A DNA stretch of 64,000 bases from Streptomyces sp. NBC_01788 (GCF_035917575.1 NZ_CP109090.1:3968001-4032000), one strand, 5' to 3'. Counted from the stretch's first letter, positions 9,232 to 20,388 are shown. The notes: generated from the sequence alone by a model not told the origin. Made by a program: numbers and translations.

Positions 9232-10740
9232 CTAGTACGAGAAGGCCATCGGCTTGTCGGCGTCACGCTCGTCGCCGCCGATCTTCGTGGGCGGGTTGAG
9301 GTCGGCCTCCGTCAGCTCGGGCGGGCCGGCCTTCACGTACTTCGCCAGCAGCTTGACCTCGATCACGGCGAGGACGGCGTAGAGCAGCGTGAAGACGGTC
9401 ATCGAGGTGAGGACCTCGCCCTGGGAGACACCGGGGGAGACCGCGTGCCGGGTCTGCAGCACGCCGTAGACGACCCACGGCTGACGGCCCATCTCGGTGA
9501 AGATCCAGCCCCAGGAGTTGGCGATCAGCGGGAAGGCCAGCGTCCAGATCGCGATGCGCCAGTACCAGGTGGTCAGCTTCGGGCTGAGCGCCTTGTTCGG
9601 CAGCAGCACCAGACGGGGCACCTCGTCGTCGCCGACCCGCAGATGCCGCGGCAGCAGGAACTTCTTGCGGGTCAGCCACAGTCCGGCGAGGCCGATGGCG
9701 AAGGACGCCATGCCGAACCCGATCATCCAGCGGAATCCCCAGTACGCGACGGGGATGTTGGGCCGGTAGTCGCCGGGCCCGAACCGCTCCTGCTCGGCCT
9801 TGTTGACGTCGTTGATGCCGGGGACGTGGGAGGTGAAGTCGTCGTTGGCCAGGAAGGAGAGCAGGCCGGGTATCTCGATGGCCACCGTGTTGTGGCCCTT
9901 GTCCACATCGCCGTAGGCGAAGACCGAGAACGGCGCCGGCGCCTGTCCGTCCCACAGCGCCTCGGCCGCGGCCATCTTCATCGGCTGCTGCTTGAACATG
10001 ACCTTGCCGAGGACGTCACCGCTGACCGCGGTGAGCAGGCCGGCGATGACGACCGTGACCAGGCCGAGCCGCAGCGAGGTCTTCATCTCGCGCACGTGCT
10101 TCTTGCGGGTGAGGTGGTAGGCGGCGATGCCGACCATGAAGGCGCCACCCGTCAGGAAGGCGGCCGAAAGCGTGTGGAAGGCCTGGCTGAGCGCCGTGTT
10201 CTGGGTCAGCACCGCCCAGAAGTCGGTGAGTTCGGCGCGGCCCTTGGCCTCGTTGATCCGGTAGCCGACGGGGTGCTGCATCCAGGAGTTGGCCGCGAGG
10301 ATGAAGTACGCCGACAGGATCGTGCCGAGCGACACCATCCACATGCAGGCCAGGTGGATCCTCTTGGGCAGCTTGTCCCAGCCGAAGATCCACAGTCCGA
10401 TGAACGTGGACTCGAAGAAGAACGCGATCAGTGCCTCGAAGGCGAGCGGGGCACCGAAGATGTCGCCTACGAAGCGCGAGTAGTCCGACCAGTTCATGCC
10501 GAACTGGAACTCCTGCACGATGCCGGTGACCACGCCCATGGCGATGTTGATCAGGAAGAGCTTGCCCCAGAACTTGGTGGCCCTGAGGTACTTCTCCTTC
10601 TCTGTGCGCACCCAGGCGGTCTGCAGTCCGGCCGTCAGGGCGGCCAGCGAGATCGTCAGGGGAACGAACAGGAAGTGGTAGACGGTCGTGATGCCGAACT
10701 GCCAGCGCGCCAGTGTCTCCGGCGCCAACGCCAGGTTCAC
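9232..10740 (-). CDS. cydA: Cytochrome bd quinol oxidase subunit I
   Basis: A 502-residue CydA, which carries the hemes and oxidises quinol to reduce oxygen to water at low oxygen tension. Visible landmarks are the N-terminal YHFLFVPLTI (heme-ligand His), KMAAAEALWDG (the quinol-loop Lys/Glu motif) and GWIFTEMGRQPW near residue 400. The start is GTG at 10740 with AAGGAGAG eight bases upstream. A Rex operator 80-100 bp upstream suggests repression at low NADH/NAD ratio and induction when respiration slows. First gene of cydA-cydB-cydDC. Confidence 0.97.
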   Translation of the reverse strand: MNLALAPETLARWQFGITTVYHFLFVPLTISLAALTAGLQTAWVRTEKEKYLRATKFWGKLFLINIAMGVVTGIVQEFQFGMNWSDYSRFVGDIFGAPLAFEALIAFFFESTFIGLWIFGWDKLPKRIHLACMWMVSLGTILSAYFILAANSWMQHPVGYRINEAKGRAELTDFWAVLTQNTALSQAFHTLSAAFLTGGAFMVGIAAYHLTRKKHVREMKTSLRLGLVTVVIAGLLTAVSGDVLGKVMFKQQPMKMAAAEALWDGQAPAPFSVFAYGDVDKGHNTVAIEIPGLLSFLANDDFTSHVPGINDVNKAEQERFGPGDYRPNIPVAYWGFRWMIGFGMASFAIGLAGLWLTRKKFLLPRHLRVGDDEVPRLVLLPNKALSPKLTTWYWRIAIWTLAFPLIANSWGWIFTEMGRQPWVVYGVLQTRHAVSPGVSQGEVLTSMTVFTLLYAVLAVIEVKLLAKYVKAGPPELTEADLNPPTKIGGDERDADKPMAFSY

Positions 10741-10822
10741 GTCGTCACTCTCCTTACGTCACCGCGGTCACGGCGGCGGTTGATCCCGATGTGACCTGCA
10801 CAACAGGCAACAATCGGCTCGC

Positions 10823-10847
10823 TTGTGAACGCGTTCACATTCACAAG
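10823..10847 (-). promoter_or_regulatory. Rex (redox) operator upstream of cydA
   Basis: TGTGAACGCGTTCACA at 10824-10839 is a perfect 16-bp palindrome matching the actinobacterial Rex site TGTGAAC-N2-GTTCACA. An extra half site TTCACAAG at 10840-10847 directly follows and mirrors CTTGTGAA at 10822-10829. Rex is known to control the cyd operon in S. coelicolor. Confidence 0.88.
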
Positions 10848-10876
10848 CAATTATGACCCACCGATTTCCAGACGGG

Positions 10877-10913
10877 GAAGGGGGTCCCCCCAGAACCCGG
10901 GGGGACCCCCTTC
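10877..10913 (-). terminator. Terminator downstream of hisC, insulating the cyd promoter
   Basis: A perfect 15-bp stem (GAAGGGGGTCCCCCC) closes a 7-nt loop. It is downstream of hisC on the minus strand and just upstream of the Rex operator. Confidence 0.8.
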
Positions 10914-10964
10914 TCGCGCGCTCCCACGTCGGCTTCGGCCGGCCGAGGACCGACTCGTCTCCGA

Positions 10965-11034
10965 CCGGATCAGGCCCGACCCGGATCAGGCGCAACCTGA
11001 TCAGTCCTGACCGGATCGGACATGGCCGGATCAG
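10965..11034. repeat. Cluster of CCGGATCAGG-like repeats at the hisC 3' end
   Basis: CCGGATCAGG occurs at 10965 and 10981, with variants at 11011 (CCGGATCGG) and 11026 (CCGGATCAG) and an inverted copy (CCTGATCAG) at 10996. The last copy overlaps the hisC stop codon. Confidence 0.55.
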
Positions 11035-12110
11035 ATCTCCTTGCGGAACGCCTCCGCCGTCTTCAGGAAGATGTCGTTCGCCTCGGCCTCCCCGACGGTC
11101 ACCCGCACGCCCTCACCCGGGAACGGCCGGACCACCACGCCGGCCCGCTCGCAGGCCTCGGCGAAGGGGACCGTCCGCTCCCCCAGCCGCAGCCACACGA
11201 AGTTGGCGTGCGTCTCGGGCACCGTCCAGCCCTGTGCGCGCAGCGCGTCGACCACCCGGTTGCGCTCGCAGACCAGCGAGCCGACCCGGCCCAGCAGCTC
11301 GTCCTCGGCGCGCAGCGAGGCGATCGCCGCCTCCTGCGCGAGCTGGCTGACTCCGAACGGCACGGCCGTCTTGCGCAGCGCCGCCGCGACCGGCTCGTGG
11401 GCGATGGCGAAGCCGACACGCAGCCCGGCGAGGCCGTACGCCTTCGAGAACGTGCGCAGCACGCAGACGTTCGGCCGGTCGCGGTAGAGCATCACGCCGT
11501 CCGGCACCTCGGCGTCGCGGATGAACTCGCGGTAGGCCTCGTCCAGGACCACCAGTACGTCGGATGGCACGCGGTCGAGGAACCGTTCCAGCTCGGCCCG
11601 CCGCACCACCGTGCCGGTCGGGTTGTTCGGGTTGCAGACGAAGATCAGACGCGTGCGTTCGGTGATCGCGTCCGCCATCGCGTCCAGGTCGTGCACGTCA
11701 CCGGGCGTCAGCGGGACCTTCACGGAGGTCGCCCCGCTGATCTGCGTGATGATCGGGTACGCCTCGAAGGACCGCCAGGCGTACATGACCTCGTCGCCGG
11801 GGCCGCTGGTGGCCTGGATCAGCTGCTGGGCGACACCGACAGAACCGGTGCCCGTGGCCACGTGCGAGGCCGGCACGGCGAAACGCTCGGCCAGCTCGTT
11901 GGTCAGGCCCGTGCACGCCATGTCCGGGTAGCGGTTGAAGGCGGCGGCGGCCGTCGTCACCGTCTCCATGACCCCCGGCAGCGGCGGGTAGGGGTTCTCG
12001 TTCGAGGACAGCTTGTACGCCACTGGACCGCCGGCCGCGGCGGGCTTCCCCGGCTTGTAGGTGGGGATACCCTCCAGCTCAGCACGCAGCTTCGGGCTTG
12101 TCTCGCTCAC
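11031..12110 (-). CDS. hisC: Histidinol-phosphate / aromatic aminotransferase
   Basis: A 359-residue fold-type I PLP aminotransferase. [11 protein letters not shown] is the substrate-binding N-terminal segment, [11 protein letters not shown] the cofactor Asn motif, and [18 protein letters not shown] carries the Schiff-base Lys. The family converts imidazole-acetol phosphate to histidinol phosphate, but homologues outside a his operon, as here, often act on aromatic amino acids (Pat type), so the exact role is open. The GTG at 12110 is preferred: GAGGAGG lies eight bases upstream, and the protein then begins with the family-typical VSETSPKLR. Monocistronic, ending in a strong hairpin. Confidence 0.85.
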   Translation of the reverse strand: MSETSPKLRAELEGIPTYKPGKPAAAGGPVAYKLSSNENPYPPLPGVMETVTTAAAAFNRYPDMACTGLTNELAERFAVPASHVATGTGSVGVAQQLIQATSGPGDEVMYAWRSFEAYPIITQISGATSVKVPLTPGDVHDLDAMADAITERTRLIFVCNPNNPTGTVVRRAELERFLDRVPSDVLVVLDEAYREFIRDAEVPDGVMLYRDRPNVCVLRTFSKAYGLAGLRVGFAIAHEPVAAALRKTAVPFGVSQLAQEAAIASLRAEDELLGRVGSLVCERNRVVDALRAQGWTVPETHANFVWLRLGERTVPFAEACERAGVVVRPFPGEGVRVTVGEAEANDIFLKTAEAFRKEI

Positions 12111-12531
12111 CGCAGTCCTCCTCGTGACCACCACCGGCATCCAATACTGCACACCTTAAGAGGATTGGGCGCCGCTGCGTATGGGTCGGCGACCATCACC
12201 TCGCGCGAGGGCCGGCCGCGTCCGTCACACCGACATCGACGGCACGCCCGTACGAAGACGTACGAATTGGGGGGCGCGTCACACATATATCTACGCGCCG
12301 GTGGCTTGCGCCGTGGCGCGCATCCCCCGTGCAGGTGAGTTGAGACCTCTTCGAGACATCGAGGGCTCGACAGGTCCATGCGTGCCGCCGGGTCACGTCC
12401 TAACATGAAACTGGGCAACTGACATGGTTTCAAAGGCGCTTGGACCCGAATGGCCATGCAGAAACGTGCCTGTCAACGGTTGCATATGCGTCCGCACTAC
12501 CCCACCGCAAGAGCCCTACTATCGGCTCGCC
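12111..12531. other. 421-bp divergent intergenic region (hisC / LacI regulator)
   Basis: No gene is supported. It holds the hisC ribosome site, a GGCGCGT...ACGCGCC inverted repeat (12274-12300), the short palindrome CGTACGAAGACGTACG near 12247 and, next to the regulator, TACTAT at 12517-12522, nine bases before its ATG, as expected for a leaderless promoter. CAACGGTTG near 12475 could be an operator half site. Confidence 0.4.
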
Positions 12532-13644
12532 ATGACAGCAGCAGGGAAGCACCAGGTGAGCCGCGCGGAAACCTCACGCCGAGGAAGCCGGCCGGGCCGG
12601 GCGGGCATCAGAGACGTGGCCGCCGCCGCCGGAGTCTCCATCACGACCGTCTCCGACGCCCTCAACGGCAAGGGACGGCTCCCCGACGCCACCCGGCGCC
12701 ATGTCCGCGAGGTCGCCGACCGGCTGGGGTACCGCCCCTCGGCCGCGGCCCGCACGCTCCGTACCGGCAAGTCCGGCCTCATCGGCCTGACCGTGACCAC
12801 GTACGGGGATGAACCTTTCACCTTCACCGAGTTCGCGTACTTCGCCGAGATGGCCCGCGCCGCCACCTCGGCCGCGCTCGCCCGCGGCTACGCCCTCGTC
12901 ATCCTGCCCGCGACCTCGCGCCACGACGTGTGGTCGAACGTCGCCCTGGACGGCACGGTCGTCATCGATCCCTCCGACCAGGACCCCGTCGTCAGCGAAC
13001 TGGTGCGGCAGGGCTTACCGGTGGTCAGCGACGGCCGCCCGGCCGGGGCGCTCCCGGTCACCGCCTGGGTCGACAACGACCACGAAGCCGCCGTCCTCGG
13101 CATCCTCGACCACCTCGCCGAGGCCGGCGCCCGCCGCATCGGCCTGCTCACCGGCACCACGACGGACACCTACACCCACCTGTCGACGACCGCCTACCTC
13201 CAGTGGTGCAAGCGCGTCGGCCAGGACCCGGTGTACGAGGCCTACCCCGCCCACGACCCGTGCGCGGGCGCCGTCGCCGCCGACCGGCTGCTGGCCCGCC
13301 CCGACCGGCCCGACGCCGTCTACGGGCTGTTCGACCCCAACGGCACCGACCTGCTCGCCGCCGCCCGCCGCTACGGCCTGCGCGTCCCCGACGACCTGCT
13401 GCTGGTGTGCTGCAGCGAGTCCACGGTGTACGCCAGCACCGAGCCGCCCATCACCACGCTCTCCCTGAAGCCGCGCCGGATCGGCACGGCGGTCGTCCAG
13501 CTCCTCATCGACGCCATCGAAGGGGTCGAGTCGGACCAGCCGGTCGAGCAGGTCATACCGACCGAGCTGATCGTGCGCACCTCGTCGCAGCGACGCACCC
13601 AGCGCAGGACGGTCAGCCCGCCCCGCGCGTCGGAGGACCGCTAG
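12532..13644 (+). CDS. LacI-family transcriptional regulator
   Basis: A 370-residue repressor. The helix-turn-helix and hinge are visible at about residues 24-70: GIRDVAAAAGVSITTVSDALNGKG, then ADRLGYRPSAAARTLRTGKSG. A periplasmic-binding-protein-like effector domain follows, with the typical LIGLTV and LKPRRIG segments. The start ATG at 12532 has no ribosome site but a -10-like TACTAT ends ten bases before it, so the mRNA is probably leaderless. The effector is unknown: there is no neighbouring sugar transporter. Its stop codon TAG is part of the CTAG that borders a MITE-like element. Confidence 0.9.
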   Translation: MTAAGKHQVSRAETSRRGSRPGRAGIRDVAAAAGVSITTVSDALNGKGRLPDATRRHVREVADRLGYRPSAAARTLRTGKSGLIGLTVTTYGDEPFTFTEFAYFAEMARAATSAALARGYALVILPATSRHDVWSNVALDGTVVIDPSDQDPVVSELVRQGLPVVSDGRPAGALPVTAWVDNDHEAAVLGILDHLAEAGARRIGLLTGTTTDTYTHLSTTAYLQWCKRVGQDPVYEAYPAHDPCAGAVAADRLLARPDRPDAVYGLFDPNGTDLLAAARRYGLRVPDDLLLVCCSESTVYASTEPPITTLSLKPRRIGTAVVQLLIDAIEGVESDQPVEQVIPTELIVRTSSQRRTQRRTVSPPRASEDR

Positions 13645-13725
13645 GGTCTTTCGTTTGGATCAGGCCGGATCAGGGAGCGGTGCCAGGGTCCGCGAGCCCG
13701 GCATGATCCAAACGAGAGGCCCTAG
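13641..13725. mobile_element. MITE-like palindromic element flanked by CTAG
   Basis: An 85-bp unit begins and ends with CTAG. Inside, terminal inverted repeats GGTCTTTCGTTTGGATCA and TGATCCAAACGAGAGGCC match at most positions. IS5-type elements duplicate a 4-bp YTAR target such as CTAG, so this looks like a small non-autonomous insertion; it encodes nothing. It sits at the stop codon of the LacI gene and could also act as its terminator. Confidence 0.55.
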
Positions 13726-13977
13726 GGCACGGTGGCCGCCGTGCCGCGTAGGACACGAGTGACCCCGCGAGCGCCCGGGACTCGGGTGGCCGCGGGACCG
13801 CCGAAGACTGCCCAATCGGGGCGAAAGCCACGGTGAACCGGAGTCCAGTCCCGATTCACCACCCCTGGGTCATCACATGGCGCGATCCGCGTTCCTATGA
13901 TGGGCCCACGACACCGCGGGCCGCTGCGACCAGGCAGTCCGAAGCGGTGCACAGGCGGCGCGATGGTGGAGGGGTCG
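13726..13977. other. Promoter region of the phosphoesterase gene
   Basis: No gene is seen. TATGAT at 13896-13901 is a good -10 sequence, with a weak TCACAT 17 bases upstream, about 77 bases before the start codon. Confidence 0.35.
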
Positions 13978-15075
13978 ATGACTCAGGGGGCCGGTCAGGG
14001 ACCCGAGGTGGAGCGGACGGCTACGCTGCGCGACTTCCGGGTCCCCGCGTACGTGAACGAGGCCGGCCCGTATGCCCACGGCACGCATCCCGCCGAGACG
14101 GCCCGGCCGGCCGACAAAGCCACCGCGGCGCCCAAGGAGGGCTACTCGGCCGCGTACACGCCCACCGAGCGCGACCTGCCGGTCATCAAGCGCGGTGACA
14201 CGCTTCAGGCGGCGGTCGACCCGGCCTCCGCTCCGACCCGGCAGTCCGCCGCCGCCCCGGGCCCCCTCTACGTCGTCGGTGACGTGCACGGCTACCTCGA
14301 CCAGCTGGTCGCCGCGCTCCAGGCCAAGGGACTCGTCGACTCCGCCGGCCAGTGGTGCGCGGGCACCGCGCGGCTGTGGTTCCTCGGCGACTTCACCGAC
14401 CGCGGCCCGGACGGCATCGGCGTCATCGACCTCGTGATGCGGCTGTCCGCCGAGGCGGCCGCGGCCGGCGGCTACTGCAAGGCCCTCATGGGCAACCACG
14501 AGCTGCTGCTGCTCGGCGCCAAGCGGTTCGGCGACACCCCCGTCAACTCCGGCGCGGGCACCGCGACCTTCCAGGCGGCCTGGCTGCTCAACGGCGGCCA
14601 GAAATCCGACATGGACCGCCTCCAGGACCACCACCTGCAGTGGATGGCGCGTCTCGACGCCGTCGAGGCCGTCGACGGCTACCTGCTCGTGCACTCGGAC
14701 ACCACCTCCTACCTCGAGTACGGCGCCTCGATCGAAGAGGTCAACGACACCGTCCGCGAGACGCTCACCCGCAACGACGTGAACGAAGTCTGGGAGCTGT
14801 TCCGCAAGTTCACCAAGCGCTTCTCCTTCCGCGACGAGGGCGGCTCCGACGCCGTACGCTCCCTGCTCGATACGTACGGCGGCACCCGCATCGTTCACGG
14901 CCACAGCCCCATTCCCTATCTGCTGGGCGAAGTCGGCGCCGAGGAGGGCGAGGAGTCCGCGGGTCCGGTCGTGGAGGGACCGCACGTCTACGCCGACGGA
15001 CTCGCCATCGCGATGGACGGTGGCGTGACCATGGCCGGGAAACTGCTGGTCGAGCAACTGCCCCTCGGCATCTGA
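13978..15075 (+). CDS. Calcineurin-like metallophosphoesterase (PPP type)
   Basis: A 365-residue protein with the whole set of PPP phosphatase motifs: GDVHGYLDQL, GDFTDRGPDG, GNHELLLLG and, later, LLVHSD and IVHGHSP, which provide the Asp, His and Asn ligands of a two-metal centre. The first 90 residues (Ala/Pro-rich, EVERTATLRDFRVPAYVNEAG) are not part of the fold. Members remove phosphate from Ser/Thr proteins or hydrolyse diadenosine polyphosphates. The ATG at 13978 has GGAGGGG upstream; an ATG at 13963 is an alternative. It may be cotranscribed with the following membrane-protein gene 190 bp away, though that gene has its own candidate promoter. Confidence 0.85.
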   Translation: MTQGAGQGPEVERTATLRDFRVPAYVNEAGPYAHGTHPAETARPADKATAAPKEGYSAAYTPTERDLPVIKRGDTLQAAVDPASAPTRQSAAAPGPLYVVGDVHGYLDQLVAALQAKGLVDSAGQWCAGTARLWFLGDFTDRGPDGIGVIDLVMRLSAEAAAAGGYCKALMGNHELLLLGAKRFGDTPVNSGAGTATFQAAWLLNGGQKSDMDRLQDHHLQWMARLDAVEAVDGYLLVHSDTTSYLEYGASIEEVNDTVRETLTRNDVNEVWELFRKFTKRFSFRDEGGSDAVRSLLDTYGGTRIVHGHSPIPYLLGEVGAEEGEESAGPVVEGPHVYADGLAIAMDGGVTMAGKLLVEQLPLGI

Positions 15076-15143
15076 CCGTTCACCGGGCAGCCCGCCCCGC
15101 GGAGACGACCGCGCAGGTCGCCACCCAATTTGTGGAAACCCCC

Positions 15144-15173
15144 TGTCACCGCGCGCCGTCACGGCTCTACCAT
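15144..15173 (+). promoter_or_regulatory. Candidate promoter for the two-helix membrane protein
   Basis: TGTCAC (15144-15149) and TACCAT (15168-15173) are separated by 18 bases, resembling a vegetative -35/-10 pair. Confidence 0.35.
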
Positions 15174-15263
15174 CGGCTTATCCGTAGCAGGCTCCCCTCC
15201 GTTTCTGCCCGACGGCTCGCCGCCATGCGAGCCCCAAGCCCTACGGAGCATCGGGGGATGCAC

Positions 15264-16118
15264 ATGAACAGCGTTCCGCAGCACCTGCTGAGCGAGGACC
15301 GCCAGGAATACGAGCGGATCCTCGATGAGGCGCTGCGCTCCGCCCCACACCACCCGGAACCGGCCGCTGCCGGGCAGCGGCTCAACTCGGAACAACTGCG
15401 CACCATGGCGCTGAGCGCCACCGCAGTCATAACGGCGGCCGCGGCGACCGAGTACCACCACTACGTCAAGCTCCGGGAGGAACTGCGGCGGCCGGCGCCG
15501 GACGTCCCGTCCTCCCTCACCGGGGCCGGCTCGGCGGAGCCGGGCGGGCCGGTCCGACTGGCCGCCACCATGGGCGAGACCGCCGAGACCCACGGCGCGG
15601 GCGCGGGCGCCGTCGTCGCGGTGCTCGCCCCCGTCCTCGCCGGCACCGCAGCGGCCCTCTTCCTGCTCCTCGGTTACCTCCTGAGGATGCTGGACCCGGA
15701 CCAGGCGTTCGCCCAGTCCATGATCACGGTGGGCTGGGTGTTCGGCGCCCTGACCGCGGCCGCGATCCTCGCCGCCGCGGCCGGGCTGCTGCTCACCGCG
15801 CTGCGCAACCGCCCCTCGCTCGACAGCGGCGCCTACGCCGAACTGGGCGAGGAGGTGGCCCAGGCGAGGGAGGCCTGGCAGGAGGCCCTGCTCGAACGGG
15901 GCATCCTGCCATTCCTGCGCGAGGCGCTCGCCGACCCCCGCTCCCCCTCGCCGGGGTATGCGGGCCCGGCGGCACCGACCGGCCGCATGCCGCAACTCGG
16001 CTACGACCGGCCAGGTTTCAGCAGCCCGGACGACGGAGCCCCGACCCGCCGCCCGCGCTTCTCCAGCCCCGACTTCAGCAGCCCGGACTTCGGAGGCCCG
16101 GAACACCAGCCGGAGTGA
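15264..16118 (+). CDS. Hypothetical membrane protein
   Basis: A 284-residue protein I do not assign to a named family. Residues 1-110 are soluble and polar (SEDRQEYERILDEALRS...). Two membrane helices follow (GAVVAVLAPVLAGTAAALFLLLGYLL and a second near 155-180). A charged segment (YAELGEEVAQAREAWQEALLERGILPFLREAL) could form a coiled coil. The tail is rich in short SSPDF repeats (FSSPDDG, FSSPDFSSPDFGG). ATG at 15264 is preferred because GGGGG lies six bases upstream; ATG 15258 is possible. Conserved-looking codon use supports a real gene. Confidence 0.8.
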   Translation: MNSVPQHLLSEDRQEYERILDEALRSAPHHPEPAAAGQRLNSEQLRTMALSATAVITAAAATEYHHYVKLREELRRPAPDVPSSLTGAGSAEPGGPVRLAATMGETAETHGAGAGAVVAVLAPVLAGTAAALFLLLGYLLRMLDPDQAFAQSMITVGWVFGALTAAAILAAAAGLLLTALRNRPSLDSGAYAELGEEVAQAREAWQEALLERGILPFLREALADPRSPSPGYAGPAAPTGRMPQLGYDRPGFSSPDDGAPTRRPRFSSPDFSSPDFGGPEHQPE

Positions 16119-16146
16119 CCGCCACCGGAGTCTCTCCCCGAGGCGA

Positions 16147-16194
16147 CGCTCTCGTCCTCGCCCCCACCCGCGGCGGGGGCACGTCCCGAGAGCG
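16147..16194. terminator. Candidate terminator between the membrane protein and thiC
   Basis: Nested arms CGCTCTCG/CGAGAGCG and GCCCCC/GGGGGC form an interrupted hairpin in the gap between converging genes. Confidence 0.45.
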
Positions 16195-16244
16195 ACCGGA
16201 GCGGTGCCCTTGCCCACTCACGGAGAGCACCGCCCCGCCTTGCG

Positions 16245-18240
<1,996 letters not shown>

Positions 18241-18318
18241 TGCAAAGGTGCCACCACGCTAGCGTCCATTGTGGCGCGGTGAACAGTGGGCCTGTCCCGT
18301 TCTTGCGATGATCGGGCG

Positions 18319-19809
18319 GTGACCACGACAGAGCGGTTCCCCCATCCACCGCCCGAACCCCGGCGCGAACAGGACTTCCGGCACGGCCAGGAAGCCACCG
18401 GTACGAGCCATGGGCACGGCGCTGGTACCGGCCACGGGCACGGCCCCGCGACCGGCGGCGGACACGGCCCGGGGAACGACCACGGGCACGGCCCGGGGAG
18501 CGGCGGCGGACACGGGCACAGTCACAGCCACGGGCCCGCCGCACCCGTGTCGAAGCACCTCCGCAAGGTGATCGCCGCGATCCTGATTCCGTTCGCCGCC
18601 CTGGTGGTGGCCGGACTCGCCGTCCTGTGGCCGGGCGGGGCCCCGTCGCACGAGCGCACCGGCGTCGGCTTCGACCGGCAGACCCAGCAGGCCACCGTCG
18701 TCGAGGTGCTCGAGGTCAGCTGCGGGTCGGTGAACGCCTCCGGGGACACACCGACCGGTGACACCTCCACCGCCGAGGGCTCCTCCGCCCAGCAGCGGCA
18801 GTCCGGCGCCTGCAAGAAGGCCACGATCCGGGTGGATACCGGCAACGACAAGGGCCGTACCTTCACCGAGATCGTGCAGCCCGACCAGTCCCGGCAGCTG
18901 CACCAGGGCGAGAAGGTCGTGGTCGCCTACGAACCCTCGGCACCCAAGGACCTGCAGTACTCGGTCACCGACGTCGACCGGCGCTTCCCGATGGCGCTGC
19001 TGGCCGGTGTCTTCGCACTCGCCGTCGTGGTCGTCGGGCGGATGCGGGGCGTCATGGCGCTGGTCGCGCTGGCCATCAGCTTCCTGGTGCTGAACCTCTT
19101 CATCCTGCCCGCGGTCCTTCAGGGATCGAACCCACTGGTCGTGGCGGTGGTGGGGGCCAGCGCCATCATGCTGATCGCGCTGTACATGTGCCATGGCCTG
19201 TCCGCACGTACCTCGGTCGCGGTACTCGGCACGCTGATCTCGCTGATGCTGATCGGCTTTCTGGGCTCCCTGTTCATCGGCTGGGCCGCGCTGACCGGCA
19301 ACACCGACGACAGCACCGGGCTGATCCACGGCCTGTATCCGTCGATAGACATGAGCGGCCTGCTGCTCGCCGGTGTCATCATCGGCTCGCTCGGCGTCCT
19401 GGACGATGTGACGGTGACCCAGACCTCGGCGGTCTGGGAGCTGCACGAGGCCAACCCCGCGATGGGCCGGCGCGAGCTGTACCGCGCGGGCATCCGCATC
19501 GGACGCGATCACATCGCCTCCGTCGTCAACACCCTCGTCCTCGCGTACGCGGGTGCGGCGCTCCCCCTGCTGCTGCTGTTCTCCATCGCGCAGAGCGGTG
19601 TGACGACCGTCGCCACCAGTGAACTCGTCGCGGAGGAGATCGTGCGCACGCTGGTGGGCTCGATCGGCCTGGTCGCCTCGGTGCCGGTCACCACTGCGCT
19701 GGCGGCACTCGTGGTCTCGGCCGACCGTCCGGGACTGATGGAGCCCGCGGCACCGGCCGCCCTGCCCGCTCCGGCGCGCGGCGCAAGGGGCAGGCGCCGC
19801 AGGCGCTGA
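18319..19809 (+). CDS. YibE/F-like multipass membrane protein with His-rich N-terminus
   Basis: A 496-residue protein of the YibE/F family, whose transport role is not settled. Residues 25-75 are a His-Gly repeat region (SHGHGAGTGHGHG...GGGHGHSHSHG), suggesting metal binding. One helix anchors the protein, followed by an extracytoplasmic domain with a Cys pair, and then at least seven membrane helices (MALLAGVFALAVVVVGRM onward) with LDDVTVTQ and a conserved-looking HEANP motif. The GTG at 18319 was chosen over a GTG at 18286. It diverges from thiC. Confidence 0.8.
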   Translation: MTTTERFPHPPPEPRREQDFRHGQEATGTSHGHGAGTGHGHGPATGGGHGPGNDHGHGPGSGGGHGHSHSHGPAAPVSKHLRKVIAAILIPFAALVVAGLAVLWPGGAPSHERTGVGFDRQTQQATVVEVLEVSCGSVNASGDTPTGDTSTAEGSSAQQRQSGACKKATIRVDTGNDKGRTFTEIVQPDQSRQLHQGEKVVVAYEPSAPKDLQYSVTDVDRRFPMALLAGVFALAVVVVGRMRGVMALVALAISFLVLNLFILPAVLQGSNPLVVAVVGASAIMLIALYMCHGLSARTSVAVLGTLISLMLIGFLGSLFIGWAALTGNTDDSTGLIHGLYPSIDMSGLLLAGVIIGSLGVLDDVTVTQTSAVWELHEANPAMGRRELYRAGIRIGRDHIASVVNTLVLAYAGAALPLLLLFSIAQSGVTTVATSELVAEEIVRTLVGSIGLVASVPVTTALAALVVSADRPGLMEPAAPAALPAPARGARGRRRRR

Positions 19810-19920
19810 CGCGGGGCCAGGGGGCCGTCTGCCTCCCGGGCGACCGGTGAAGCGTTCCTGCACGCCCTGACGCCGTGACGAAGCGTTACGGCAGCGCTCG
19901 TGTCCCCCTGCCGCGAGGTC

Positions 19921-20358
19921 TCAGCCCGCGCTCTGTTCCTCCGCCAGGATGCGGTCCAGTGCTTCGTCGAGGTGGGCGTCGAAGTCGGCCAGCGCGCCCT
20001 CCTGCCCCAGGGGCACCAGCTTGTCCGTACGGTCCAGGAACGCCACCAGGGGCGCCGTCGAGGAGCGGAACAGCGCCCGGTCGCCACCGACCTGAAGCCG
20101 GATCAGGACCTCGCTCAGCGAGTCGCGGCCGGCCGGTGAGATGCGCACATCGCCGTCCCCGCACGGGGTCCCCACCCCGTCGATCAGCAGTTCCCGTCCG
20201 AACACCCAGGTCACCGGGGCGTCTCCGGGCAGATGAAAGGTCAGCCGTACGGCATAGGGATCACTGGTCTCGTACCGCAACTCCACCGGGATGCGGAAGG
20301 AGAGCTCCTCGGACACGAGAAAACTCATCATGACCTCTGCCTGTACGGACTCGCGCAT
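19921..20358 (-). CDS. ssgA: Sporulation/cell division regulator SsgA
   Basis: An SsgA-like protein of 145 residues from this start, the founding member of the family that directs septum formation during Streptomyces sporulation. Recognisable stretches are MSFLVSEELSFRIPVELRYE, FHLPGDAPVTWVFGRELLIDG and APLVAFLDRTDKLVPLGQE. The ATG at 20358 gives MRESVQAEV...; starting at 20331 or 20328 gives 136 or 135 residues, the size usually quoted for S. coelicolor. It lies directly downstream of ssgR, its known activator in S. coelicolor, in the same orientation. Confidence 0.93.
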   Translation of the reverse strand: MRESVQAEVMMSFLVSEELSFRIPVELRYETSDPYAVRLTFHLPGDAPVTWVFGRELLIDGVGTPCGDGDVRISPAGRDSLSEVLIRLQVGGDRALFRSSTAPLVAFLDRTDKLVPLGQEGALADFDAHLDEALDRILAEEQSAG

Positions 20359-20388
20359 CGCTACCCCGGTGTTTGCCGTCGACTGGCC

